Assembly (NCBI GenBank): GCA_029582265.1
Contig: CM055816.1
Span: forward strand, 33,801,049 to 33,865,048
Source: Zoroaster sp. YZ-2022
Taxonomy: Eukaryota; Echinodermata; Asteroidea; Forcipulatida; Zoroasteridae
Length of the DNA stretch: 64,000 bases
Reading direction: 5' to 3'
A model generated the notes under the pieces. It did no database searches. It was not told where the DNA came from and saw only the letters and a program-made list of their open reading frames with translations. Made by a program: the position numbers and the translations under genes. Shown here piece by piece: positions 44,403 through 55,335 of this stretch; the stretch's first letter is position 1; each line of letters starts with the position of its first letter.

Positions 44403-45534
44403 GATGAAACATACAAATGAAATTATATGAAATGGAAATTTGATGAATTTCATGGCAGTATTTTAACCTTTAAGTCATCTTTAATTGGATAACCAACACA
44501 TTGAGTCATTTAAAAAAATGAAATAACACTTTCTTTTTAGACTTTTGTGTTTTCCGTTCAGAACTGGAACTTCCAGTAAATTTATTCACAGTGCTATTGT
44601 TACAGAAGTAAGAGACATCTCATGAAAATTGGTAAATACAAAAAGGGGTGTGGTGTCTGAAAACAAGTACGTAACGGACAATCATAAAAACATATATAAA
44701 ACAGCAACAATAATTTTAATTTTTTTAAAATCATTATTTTAGAATTCGTGCAGTAAAAGGTGGACAACTTCAAAGAAAAGAGTGTGAATGAGAAATAAGA
44801 TTTACATGTAGATAACGGGAAATTTGAGTCAGACTGAGAACTAGAAAGAAAAAACAAACAAATGAGTCGTTTTTTAAGATTACGAACATAAGCTAAAAGT
44901 AAACCGCATATTCCACCAGACCTTTGTAAGCACATTTTGGAGAAGGGAACTGAAATTATAGAGGAATACAGTACAGAAATAAGGCGGATTGTTAAGAAAG
45001 GGAATTAGGAGATAAAGCATCCGGTACAAAGAGTCGCCACTGAATCATATGATTTTACTAATATCAATATCTTAACAAGTAGAAAAATTATCAAATGACC
45101 CAATGCATTGGCGAATATAATGCCTACCAACATGTATGAAATTAAATGACCCTGGTAAAGATTTCACAATTTTGTTTTACTTGGTTGCACTATTTCATTT
45201 CATTATTTCAGACACGGAGTTATATACATCCAGTCCCACATACCAAATAAAATTTGATGTTGTCAACAGAGGGCGCCATTCAAAGCCCATGTAATTTCAG
45301 TTATCATTTCCTGGTTAACCTTTGCTCCCAGCCTTGGCAACCACGCCTTGTTTGTGTTTTGATGAATCTACTCTAAACGTCACCAGTGAGATACATGTAT
45401 TTCATTTGTTTTATTTATAGCAACCAGACACTTTCCCCGTGTTGGGTCTGTGTATAGTAACCGGCCTGTAGCTGGTTCAATTAGAAAAACTTAAAAGGCT
45501 TGTGTATATAAACAACTATAAATAATAGGAATAA
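44403..45534. other. Intron-like, no feature recognised
   Basis: AT-rich; only random short frames on both strands. Confidence 0.4.
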
Positions 45535-46314
45535 GAAGTTACAGAATCTGAAATTTAGATTGCCTTTAAAATTCGTACAGATCTTTCTTTGGGATTACTA
45601 AATACTAATGTTTGTTTGTGCATGATACTACATGTACATGCAACTAATAAATAAATTTGACCCAATTTCATGTGCAAGTTACAGAACCTGTAAGGCCATG
45701 AGAATGAAAGTCATAGATTTGCGTCCACCGCCCGCATGTCCCGAAAGCTACCGCCTAAATTTTTCATTATTTGCCAAAAAAATCATTATTTGCACAAAAA
45801 AGGTATTTTCACCAAACAAATTTAGTTCCAAATCATCCACATCAGTAAACGAAGTTTTTACCAAATTTCCACCAGTATGTGCGCTATAAAATAATCATTA
45901 GCACATGTTCTCTTACACTACAGTCTTAGTCCCGCGTACGTCGTTCACAAAAAAGGTCGCATCGCGCTAAAACTGTATGGTAAACTCCGTCCGATCCGCA
46001 CCTGCAACTGTACCGCCCCAAAGTTTGCTTTGACAACCAAATTCACGGAATTCGGATTCAGATCGATTCTTTTTTCTCATGTACTTACGTTGATTTCATT
46101 GCAAACAAAACCGAAACACCCAAAATCGGTTAGTAGTATCGATGTTATTGCAGGGCACCAGTCAGTTCGTAGATTATACGTGTGAAAACGACTTGGAACC
46201 AGCGTGTTTGTCGTACAATCGCTTTTCGGTTAGTGTAGTATCGATGTTATTGCAGGGCACCAGCCAGTTCGTGGATTATATGTGTAAAAAACGACTGGGA
46301 ACCAGCATGTGATC

Positions 46315-46345
46315 GCTATTTAAAATGGCGCCCGTAACATTGCCA
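46315..46345 (+). promoter_or_regulatory. Possible core promoter
   Basis: CTATTTAAAATGGCGCCCGT combines a weak TATA-like string with an ATGGCG core of YY1 type. It stands 65 bp upstream of the ATG at 46410 in a locally CpG-rich area. Suggestive only. Confidence 0.2.
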
Positions 46346-46409
46346 TGTGAATTTCGAAGTTTTCACGAAATGTTTTTTTCAAACTTAAGTTTTTGTGAGC
46401 AATATCATC

Positions 46410-46501
46410 ATGATTTCCAAGGCTACCAAAAAGGGACAGTTTTACAGTGAAAAATATGGAAAGGAATTTGAGTTCATCACAACGTCAAGAAAAGACAAAC
46501 A
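46410..46501 (+). CDS. Possible first exon, BED-finger-like N-terminus
   Basis: ATG opens MISKATKKGQFYSEKYGKEF and EFITTSRKDK, ending at a GTATGT donor in phase 2. The pattern of aromatic and basic residues resembles the start of BED zinc fingers of hAT-derived proteins, but the Cys pair would lie in the next exon, which I cannot find. Low support. Confidence 0.25.
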
Positions 46502-46752
46502 GTATGTATTTGTATACATACATGCACTGGTACGGTTAACGGTACATGCATTTTTAGTATGTACGCATAGGCCTAGTTGAAAATGACCGCGCGGGTTGAT
46601 TACGAATTGGAATTTTGAAATGTTGGCAGCTATACGAGTACAAACAAACATTTGTAATCCCAAAGAAAGATCTGTACGAATTTTAAAGGCAATCTAAATT
46701 TCAGGTTCTGTAACTTAGGCCAAGAGAATGAAAGTCATAGATTTGCGTCCGG

Positions 46753-47818
46753 GAAATTTTGAAAACACATGAGGCTTTTTTTCATTATTCATTATTTCCA
46801 TTGATCATTAATAACAGCGCAATCACAAGATGTTTCTTCTAATCTGTGTACGTACATGCATTATTATACGTGCGGGCCGCACACACAGGCATACTAGTAC
46901 TACTAAGTACTAGGCTCAACAGCGAACGTGTGAAAGTTTAATCTTATTACGTTATGTGTTGTTCACGAGAACATAGTGAGAATGCATTAAGATATCAAAG
47001 ACTCATTCTAATGTGGAATGTAAGAAAGAGCTAGTACTCTGTCCTAAATTCAAACAGAAAATTATTTCACTTTTCTTAAAAAATGACAGTAACTGAGACA
47101 AATACACTTCTAGAGGGAAGAAAAATACTGTCAATGGCTTTTTATTTACATTCATTAATTTTTACATTCATATTCCACCATTTAGTTATTTGTGAATTAT
47201 CAATCCTGAGCCTTTAACATGCGGTATAGCATCATGAAGTGAATTGCTATGAGCATTATGCAGCATGCATAGCGAGATGATCAGTGATACAGAGTTAATA
47301 CATGTATATTATAGTTTTGACAATGATTTCAGCATTTAGATTTTGATTTTCGGTTTGCTTTGTTTTGCTTCTTATCATCAGTAATTTAACCAATGACAAC
47401 TTGAAAACCATTTTATTCAGTTTGATTGGAACGTTATGCTTTATATTTCCCTGTATATGTTGGAAGAGAGTTTTCGTGTGAGCTTACAATCGTTTAGTTG
47501 TTATGGATATTTAATTTAAAAATACATAAAATAAAGGGGAGACGATGCGTTCGGTTGGTTGAAATCCACAATATTTTCGAAATTCAAAGTTAGTTTTATG
47601 TTTTTGTTTTTAAAAATGGGTTAAAATTAATCCCCAAAATGTTGTAACTTTGCGATTTGCAAAAATCTGAGCCCAAAAATATGGCGTTACACTGATTTAT
47701 GCAGGCCATGCAAAAGCCCCCACTGCATGAACCCTTCCATAGCCTATACAAACTGACTCATAATGCAACATATTCATACCAGTGTTAAAGAATCATTTGA
47801 ACATTTTTAACCAATTAT
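46753..47818. other. Non-coding, no feature recognised
   Basis: AT-rich unique sequence; nothing supported. Confidence 0.4.
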
Positions 47819-47820
47819 AC

Positions 47821-48089
47821 ACTGTAAAAATGGTGTTTAGAATTTAAACACACGAACAATAACCGCGTTCTGGCGTTTAGGAATGCGTTTAAATACTACA
47901 CGGCCATCCTCTGTACATGTCACAAACGTGCTTAGCTTTTTGACACTTGTTCAAATGATATTTAGCATTCAAACACACATCACAGAAAAGCACAATCTGA
48001 ACATGTTTTAGGCTAAGCATGCATGTGAAAAAAGTGAGTACAAGCTTAGCGTTTGTAAATGTGTTTGGATTCTAAACACCACTTTTACA
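47821..48089. mobile_element. MITE with 35-bp inverted ends
   Basis: ACTGTAAAAATGGTGTTTAG and its near-complement CTAAACACCACTTTTACAGT bound a 270-bp element; AGAATTTAAACAC versus GTGTTTGGATTCT extends the arms. No coding capacity. Confidence 0.75.
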
Positions 48090-51000
48090 GTTTAACCGTC
48101 AGTTTTCTGCTTTTTTTCCCTACTGTTTTTGTTGGTGACAGGCATCAGATATAATGCAATACTATAAAAACCAAACAGAAGTACAACAAATAGAAGTACA
48201 TTATAGAGCTCATATTGGTTGTTTTAAGCAGGTTGAACAATTAGGATACGAGTTTCGAGTGTTTAACTTAACTAAAAAAAAATTTTTTTTTTTTTTTTTT
48301 TTACTTTTGCTTAAAATCTGAATTGAAAGTGAAGAACCCTTTAAACCATGGCAAAAAGATGATACACAATATGAGGCAAAAAGTTGAAAATGTTCAAATG
48401 ATTCAATGATCTTGTCATAGCAGATTTTGAGACAAGGTGCAATTTAAATGTTACTTGTTGAGATAACGGGTATTTACTCACCAAATTTCCCATTTGTTTC
48501 CCGGGGAACCAATCTGCAAACACAAACATTAAAAAAGTTTTCATGAAAGTACAATGCTTTCGAAATACCTGTATTGGACAATTTGTTGGACTTTTTGTCT
48601 TCGTCGGTCTAAAATTCACTTTTAGAGAAGCTGACCAGTAAAAATATAAAAATTAACTCCATAAAAGGCCTATTTATTGGTGTAACATTTAAGATTAACT
48701 CGGAATGATTTTTAGAAGGGACGCTTTGTGTGGAAGCATATTGCGAATAATTATGTCTTGTTATAATAATATTAAGCCTATTTTTATTTCTACTTTTTTT
48801 GAAATCCTACTGCATATTCACCCAAATGACAAACACATCGCCCCTTTAAATTGTAAAGAAAATGATGACAACTATCTATCCTTTCGTAAAGAGTATAATT
48901 GTATCAATTACAAATAGTGAATATTCTAAGTATCAGTATCCTTGAAAATTCAATTTATTTGATAATTCAAAGCAATGTTTAAAAGGTAGAAAAGTGACTC
49001 ACCCTTTCAAAGTTTCAATGTGAGTTCTTAAATGCCGATGTTTAATTGCGGATGGATGTTTTCATGATGGCCTTCAATGGTTGTCAACATTCATTCATCA
49101 TACTTTGTTTCTGTACTTCAAAATGAATCCTAGTTTTCATCCTTATTTCAAAAATGCAGCGGTCCAGCAGTTTGTGAATTTTGATTTTGTTCATGGTATA
49201 AATACAAGCACAAGGCTCGGGTCAATTTGTAAAGCAAAACAAAGCAAACCCTGTTAATTTATGCTTAGGTGTTACTTGTCAATCTACTATATGGTCTTGG
49301 TGTTCGCTACTCCGTGCCTAGAAGTGTAAGCAGGAGCGGATCTAGATTTGTTTAAAAAAATTTGGGGGGGGGGCACCAGACTTGAGTGGGGGAGGGGTAC
49401 CTCCAAAGAGTCAAAATCTTACAGTACCGGTACTATATTAGCCAGTAAGCGCTCCCAGCTCTCAGATCTGATCAAGCAACAGTATATTTGGAATTTGGTT
49501 GGTTGTGAGGGGGGAGGGGGTGTTGTAAGTGAGAGATGTCGTGGAGATGATGTTGTTATGTGGTCATGACATTATGTGACATTAATGGAATTTGTCGCAG
49601 ACATTAAAGATGTAACTGTGATGTTCATTATGGAATATCTGAGGAATTACATGTACATACATATTTGTATGTGATTAGTTCCAGAGACAGAAATGATAAA
49701 TCAATATATTCCCTGCAAAAAACTACCGTGGCAATTTTGCAACCTTTATCCGGGCTAAATTTCATGGATGAGTCCGCAAAAAAGTACCCTTGTCACAAGA
49801 GCCCACAACTTGTGTAAAGAATATTTCATCACCAGGATAGTGAATGTTAAGTTACATTGTATTTGACCAATTATAAGTATGCATGAAAAAGTGTTTAGCA
49901 ATGATATGGAGAAACACATGTAATAATTATGACAACATCGAATAGTATTTTAATGTGGGCACATGCAACAAGCATGTTGATATAGATTACAAATGTCTTC
50001 CAGTGCTAGTGATAATGATCCTGTGAATGTGTTGTAAAATTGCCTAAATGTTAGTCTTTAATTTTAGGTAAAATTCTACCAGCTCACTGACTCCTCAGTC
50101 CCACCATTGGTCCCACATTGTAACGATGCAAGCTGCCATGTCAAATTATGATAACTTTCCCATAATAGCATGTATTTTATAGGACAAATTAAATACATAC
50201 CGGTAACAGAAGCGATAGCCCAGCAAACATGCGGACTTGATTGTACCCAGCCTATCCAAGGTACTATGATTAAATTTCAGATGCTGCCCAATACCGGGGG
50301 AACAAAAATAATGTTTTTCAGGAACGGAGAAGGGTTTCTCTCGAAAATTTCACAGTAAAGTTCGATTTAACTGATCCGATATTCATTAATTCCGTAATAA
50401 ACATTTGAAATGCTAATCTAGAGGGGCTTTATATAATAATGTTTGTATGGAGAGGGAAGGAGTATAACTTTTTTGTAGGGGGAATGGTTGTAATAATTTG
50501 CAGTAGAATTGTCACAATGTGGGTTCGAACCCTAACTACATCTGTTTGTGTCCTTATCAGTGGTGTGGTCTAAAGGAAAAAGCCCCTCGAACCTCCTGAA
50601 TGTTTAATTTTGGAGGATTCCCCCCACAAACAAGAAACTAGAGATTTGGACACAATAAAGGCTACTCCTTTCTTTCCTTGGTGGCTACAATTTGTCCTTC
50701 TCTTCTTTCAAGAAAATGTTAAGGCAAAGGGAGATTTGGAAAAAAATCCTGAGAAATCATGGGCCTGCCTTCAGCAAGACAACTTCAGGGGAGAGTACAA
50801 CATAGAAATGCAGAAACAAGTTTTGATAAAACCACAATACAATGTACAGGTAAAATGTGTGCATGACATTTGTTGTGGTGCAATAAAATGACTGGGTTAA
50901 AGCAACATTGAGATGTCCCGGTCTGATAGCATGAACAATGAATCACAGACATACAAACAAATACGGCGTTAGATATCCACCACTAGCTACCACGTCCAAA

Positions 51001-51703
51001 GATAGTTTAGTATATTTAAAATCACTTGAACAAAACACCATTTAAATTATGGACGCCAATTGAGCAATGACATGCGGCAACAACAAGATATCATGGCTGG
51101 AAAGAAGAAATTGAATAACCCTGCAATGTTAGTAATGTTTTGGTTATTAAAAAGATTTCACGTTCAGCTTCAAAAATGTCATCTTCAAAATTGGATTCTA
51201 GAAACTTTAGTGAACATTTATTTATTGCCTGAAATACATGTGCAGTGTCTTTTTTTCTTTCTTCGTAGGATAGAAGTTGGAAGATTTAGTTTTTTAAATT
51301 GTAAATGTTCCTTTTACAAAAGTTAACCTTTTAACTAATGAAGAACTTAAGTTCCATTGCCGTCCTAGGGTAAACAAATGCAAGTGGTATATACGAGGGA
51401 CAGGGAATGGTACAGATTTAAAGCTTTTTGTTGACGTGAAAACCTTTTTGGGATAAACCTTCAGGTAGGCCTAATTGCCTAAAAAAATTGACATGTCTCC
51501 CATCAACCATTGTGGAATTGCAAGAGAAAAACACAGATTACATTTAGGCAAATTCTGCAAACCCATAAAACACAACCATAGTGAATATAATTTGTGTGAG
51601 AAATCAAGAAGGCATGTGCACATACACAAGTTACAATACTGTGGAAGATTATTGAGTTTGACTGCGGCATTAAAACAAAAACGAATACCATTCGATTGAG
51701 TAC
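48090..51703. other. Intron-like; no convincing exon
   Basis: A T25-like run at 48278-48302. A 32-nt candidate exon at 48482-48513 (minus; acceptor TTTGCAG, donor GTGAGT) would change phase and is not accepted. A G-run repeat end (GGAGCGGATCTAGATTTG) is at 49334. Open frames 50170-50358 and 50610-50891 on the plus strand are unrecognised; the latter ends at a GTAAAA donor-like site. Confidence 0.4.
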
Positions 51704-51850
51704 CTCCAGGAGGATTTTGGCTTAACCCCATTGTAGTGAATTCAGGGGGGTCTGATGTGGGGTCTGAAACCGTTCCGGTGATCTCAGATGTGGGGTCTGA
51801 AACTGTTCCGGTGATCTCAGATGTCGATGTCGTGGTATCGTCATTAGAAG
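51704..51850 (-). CDS. Ser/Thr-rich stalk exon of a membrane protein
   Basis: Acceptor TTATGTCCGCAG, exon of 147 nt, phase 1 to phase 1, encoding SNDDTTTSTSEITGTVSD and onward with an 11-residue unit (SEITGTVSDPT) repeated twice, then SDPPEFTT. Composition is typical of O-glycosylated extracellular stalks. The donor (GTACTC) is weak, so the 3' border could differ. Same strand and phase as the TM exon at 43023 and the Pro/Thr exon at 53265. Confidence 0.45.
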
Positions 51851-53264
51851 CTGCGGACATAATATCTAAACTCACAAGACAGAAAACTTCAGTTATTAGG
51901 TTTTTCACGTAATGAGAAATGCTCTGGCTGGGCGCACAAACACCGAGATTTCTGCAGCAACACGTTTGAGCCATGTGGTGGTGGGAGTGTTCGTTTTAAC
52001 TGGATGAGTCGCAGTTGGGTAAATTTCATCGACACCTTTTTTCAAGTTAATCGACTCAAAAACATTTTTAACATTTTAAATATACGACGACAAACCCCTT
52101 CAGACTGCTTCAACGCTGCAGTAACTTCGAAGTACAACATAACACGGCCGGTGGTGTTCATATTTGGAAATATGTCCATAATATGAAAACAACTGAATAA
52201 TAAGTTGAAACCACTGGTGTTATTTAACACGCCAACTTGCAGGGAATGCTCCATTGACTCGCTTGTAATTGAAAGTGCATGTCCTTGGCCTAGTATAACA
52301 TTTCAATTAAAATTAACAATAACAACAAACAAAATTAATGATCGAAATTTCATAGCTAAAATTTAAGGACATGAAAATGGATGAGTATGTTAATGTTATG
52401 TGGATGTTGATTCGGTGTAACAAACTTCGAATAAGTGACACAACTATAGTCCTTCCTGAAGCTGTGGCCATCTTTGTCTGAATCCAAACACTGATAACGA
52501 TGTACTGTACATGTATCTTAACACAAAATAATTCATTTTACTAATGGTGCCAGTCCATTTGCAATGTAACCATTTTACCAAAATAATATACTGAACAGCA
52601 AAAGAAAGACTGTTGAATGTGAAAATCTTGCAATGCAATTTCAACAGTCACTTTCAGCTCACAAATTGAAAGCATTTTTCATTAAATGAGTGATTAGAAT
52701 CAAAATGGTTTGTCTTCTGTTTGAAAACTTGACAAGACCTCAGACTTGCGTTTCTTTTGCTGTCCTCGGACTTGCGTTTCTTTTGCTGTTCAGTATATTT
52801 TAATCGGCTCACTTATATTTTCCTTGTAAAATGGCAGTAATTTAGTTTCAAACTAAATGTAATTTCACACAAAAGTTGACAGAAATATTGTTACACAGTC
52901 AATATGTGCCATTGTTTGACACCTACGCATACCACGCAGCATGATTTCATTCAGACAAGGCCTTTTCAATCATTTTACAATAACATACTTAAAAGTAATT
53001 TACTTTCAATCTAGTAGGACCGCAATGTTCCAATTTAACCAAAACCTGGAATATGGATCTTTCATGGTTTCATTTGGAATACTATTTTTAATATTAGAGT
53101 GAGCAGAAACAAAATGGCCGCAGCAAGAAAAAGGTCCAACAGTTGTCATGGTGATTCCATGCAATAAGGCTTGCTGGGTTTTTTTTCCACTAAAACTGAC
53201 TATATCTTCGTCGATGATAATGAGTGACGGAAGCACTGCTTTTCCTTTAATAGAAATATTTTAC
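51851..53264. other. Intron-like, no feature recognised
   Basis: A short direct repeat TTGCGTTTCTTTTGCTGT at 52746 and 52771. Nothing else is supported. Confidence 0.4.
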
Positions 53265-53330
53265 CTGTAGTATTAGGACTAGTTGGTGGCTCTGTAGGCG
53301 TTGTTGGTGGCTCTGTAGGCGTTGTTGGTG
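53265..53330 (-). CDS. Pro/Thr-rich stalk exon of a membrane protein
   Basis: Acceptor GATCTAACAG and donor GTAAAA bound a 66-nt exon, phase 1 to phase 1: PTTPTEP repeated twice, then PTSPNTT. Mucin-like. Its phase allows direct splicing to 51704-51850 and then to a TM exon. Upstream ectodomain exons are not recognised in the remaining 10 kb and may lie beyond the window. Confidence 0.5.
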
Positions 53331-53900
53331 CTGTTAGATCATGCAATTTAGACATAATGAGATAATTAGTATAATTATTTCACTGTTCAAACTAAAACAT
53401 TAAGGTTATTGTTATTTTGTGAACAAGTTTAAGACTATAATTATTAAGGGTGTCTGTTTTTTTAATCCACCGCTGCTGCGACACATGAAATAATGAAATA
53501 GTAATCCGACTATAATTTCAGGGTGAAACAGCAATAATTATTTTTTCATTCCATGACAATCATTACGGTTACAAATGCGAAAAACCAGTTCTAACACCAG
53601 CTTTACAATTTCATAATTATACATCAACATTTCTAGCCAGCATATCACCAACTTTATCCTTATTTTTTTTCATTTAGTTTTTTTATCGTCGAAAAATTCT
53701 CGTAAAATGTGAATTTACAAATGTGGTTGTTAATTAATTTTTACATGCCTGTAAATATGAGATGTTGGTTAACCGAGTTGATATACCCATATGATTATGT
53801 ATGTATCTGTATGAGCATTCATATACATGTAATGTGGATGCATGCAAGTTTATTATGTTCCTACGATGATAAGATCATATTATTTATACAGTACCGGAAT
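53331..53900. other. Non-coding, no feature recognised
   Basis: AT-rich; nothing supported. Confidence 0.4.
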
Positions 53901-54345
53901 ATGACATAAAACACAATAAGGGGGCCACTTTGCATCTGTCACGTTAGCATATTTTCCAATGGTTGTTATTTATTTTTAAGTACCTGAAACCGACCAAAAA
54001 GTGTTTCAGCATGTGAATGGACATGCAGAGCTTATATTAGAACTAATTTGAGTTGATTTATTTTACTTTTTTATTTTTTTATTAATTTTTTCACCCTCAA
54101 ATTTCCATAAAAATTGGACGGAAAAAGTTACCTCACTTTTCCGTCCATTTGTTGATGAAAATTTTTAAGGTAATTAAAAAAAATAGTAATAATCAACTCA
54201 AATTATCTTTAGGAAAAGCATGCATGTCTATTCAAATGTTAAAAGTCTTTTTGGGTGGTTTCAGACATTAAAAAAAAATACAACCATTACAAAACTGCTA
54301 ACGTGACGGTAGGAAAGTGGCCCCCTTTATTGTGTTTTATGTCAT
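53901..54345. mobile_element. Palindromic MITE, 445 bp
   Basis: ATGACATAAAACACAATAAG and its complement are the ends. GGGGGCCACTTT, GTCACGTTAGCA, GGTTGT, TTTGAGTTGA and ACGGAAAA blocks are mirrored through to a centre near 54128 (AAAAGTTACCTCACTTTT). The whole element folds into one long hairpin. Confidence 0.85.
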
Positions 54346-54350
54346 ATGCA

Positions 54351-54986
54351 TTAACCCTCCAACTATCAGTGCAAATTTATGAACAAACCATTGATGAGGC
54401 CACTCCAAGCCATTGCTATGGAAGGCAGTGGTTCCAAATGGCTATACTGCGCAGTAACATAATACCTCATATCGTCCGGCCGGGTCAGAGCAGAAAGGAC
54501 TTATGAGAATCTATACATGCAAAGTGTGAGCAAAAAGGACTTACATGTATAAGAAAACTTAATTATTTGGATTTATATTTTATTTAACAATGGGAGTACC
54601 CACAATTTATATTTAGCATTCAAGACCCATTATCTTGTACTTAATTAAGTAATTACACTTGATTAATCTTATAAGACCTTTTGTCATTAACAAATAAAAT
54701 TGTCATCTAGTGTCTATAAGTGCTTATTGCTCTGAGCAGACGATATGTCTGTTGGTTTTAGTGGTTTGTGATTGATGTATTGCAGGGGCATACTATTATA
54801 TGTTCCAGTCTCTTGAGAGTCGGTATTTACAAAATAACTGCTGAAAATGCCAATGATAGTTTTTTCACAGTGGTCTCACACATACAAGATTGCTTAAAAG
54901 GGTTAGGCTTACATGTATATATGCACAAACGATATGTGTACAACATATTGGACATTTAGTTGTTGGGAGTGGCCTCCATGGGTTAA
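54351..54986. mobile_element. TTAA-bounded repeat, copy 1
   Basis: TTAACCCTCCAACTATCAGT opens and GAGTGGCCTCCATGGGTTAA closes; GAGGCCACTCC near the left end is inverted at the right end. No coding sequence. It lies only 5 bp from the previous MITE. Confidence 0.65.
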
Positions 54987-55220
54987 TATCACTTTAACAG
55001 CATGTGCATTAATATCACTTTAACTATATCGTAAAAAGCAAATAAATATAGGCAATTCATTACATGTTCATCATAATGTACAATGGAGCTTCGTACTTGT
55101 ACTCATGTACATGTACATGTACACAATGTACATTGATGAAAACTAGTGTACAAAATGCAGCTTTACATGCATGTGCATTTATAAGCATGTAAGATTAACC
55201 TCTGCTATTTTAATGAACCA
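54987..55220. repeat. ACATGT-rich sequence
   Basis: Tandem ACATGT at 55104-55122 and scattered TACATG. Microsatellite, no gene. Confidence 0.7.
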
Positions 55221-55335
55221 GTTCTTTTCAGAACTAATTGCTACTCAATAGAGAATTTCACATGGTGTCACCGCAGTTATAGTCTTACATGTACTTATCC
55301 TCTTCACCATGCAAAGTTACAATTTTTAACCATTT
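55221..55335 (+). repeat. Dispersed single unit of the 25.5-kb repeat family
   Basis: CCAGTTCTTTTCAGAACTAA, CTCAATAGAGAATTTCACAT, GGTGTCACCGCAGTTATAGT and CCTCTTCACCATGCAAAGTT in the same order as in the minisatellite unit. Here it is one copy with the TTCTTTTCAGAA palindromic head. Confidence 0.85.

Larger units (their letters stand above)
45535..46752. repeat. Inverted and direct repeat pair around a promoter-like segment
   Basis: 45535-45598 and 46655-46712 are inverted copies (GATTGCCTTTAAAATTCGTA and complement). 45672-45725 and 46705-46752 share GAGAATGAAAGTCATAGATT in direct orientation. Within, a 105-bp tandem duplication (CGATGTTATTGCAGGGCACC) lies at 46138-46305. This may be a transposable element or a complex rearrangement. 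Confidence 0.6.

Noticed and set aside
48482..48513. 32-nt minus-strand microexon with good acceptor and GTGAGT donor
   Set aside because: It changes phase from 1 to 0 and cannot join the phase-1 exons on either side.
48960..49080. Possible minus-strand exon ending at a GTGAGT donor near 49006
   Set aside because: Only about 20 codons are open and no acceptor or family match is visible.
50170..50891. Two plus-strand ORFs of 62 and 93 codons
   Set aside because: No recognisable motif; a donor-like GTAAAA at the end of the second is too weak alone.
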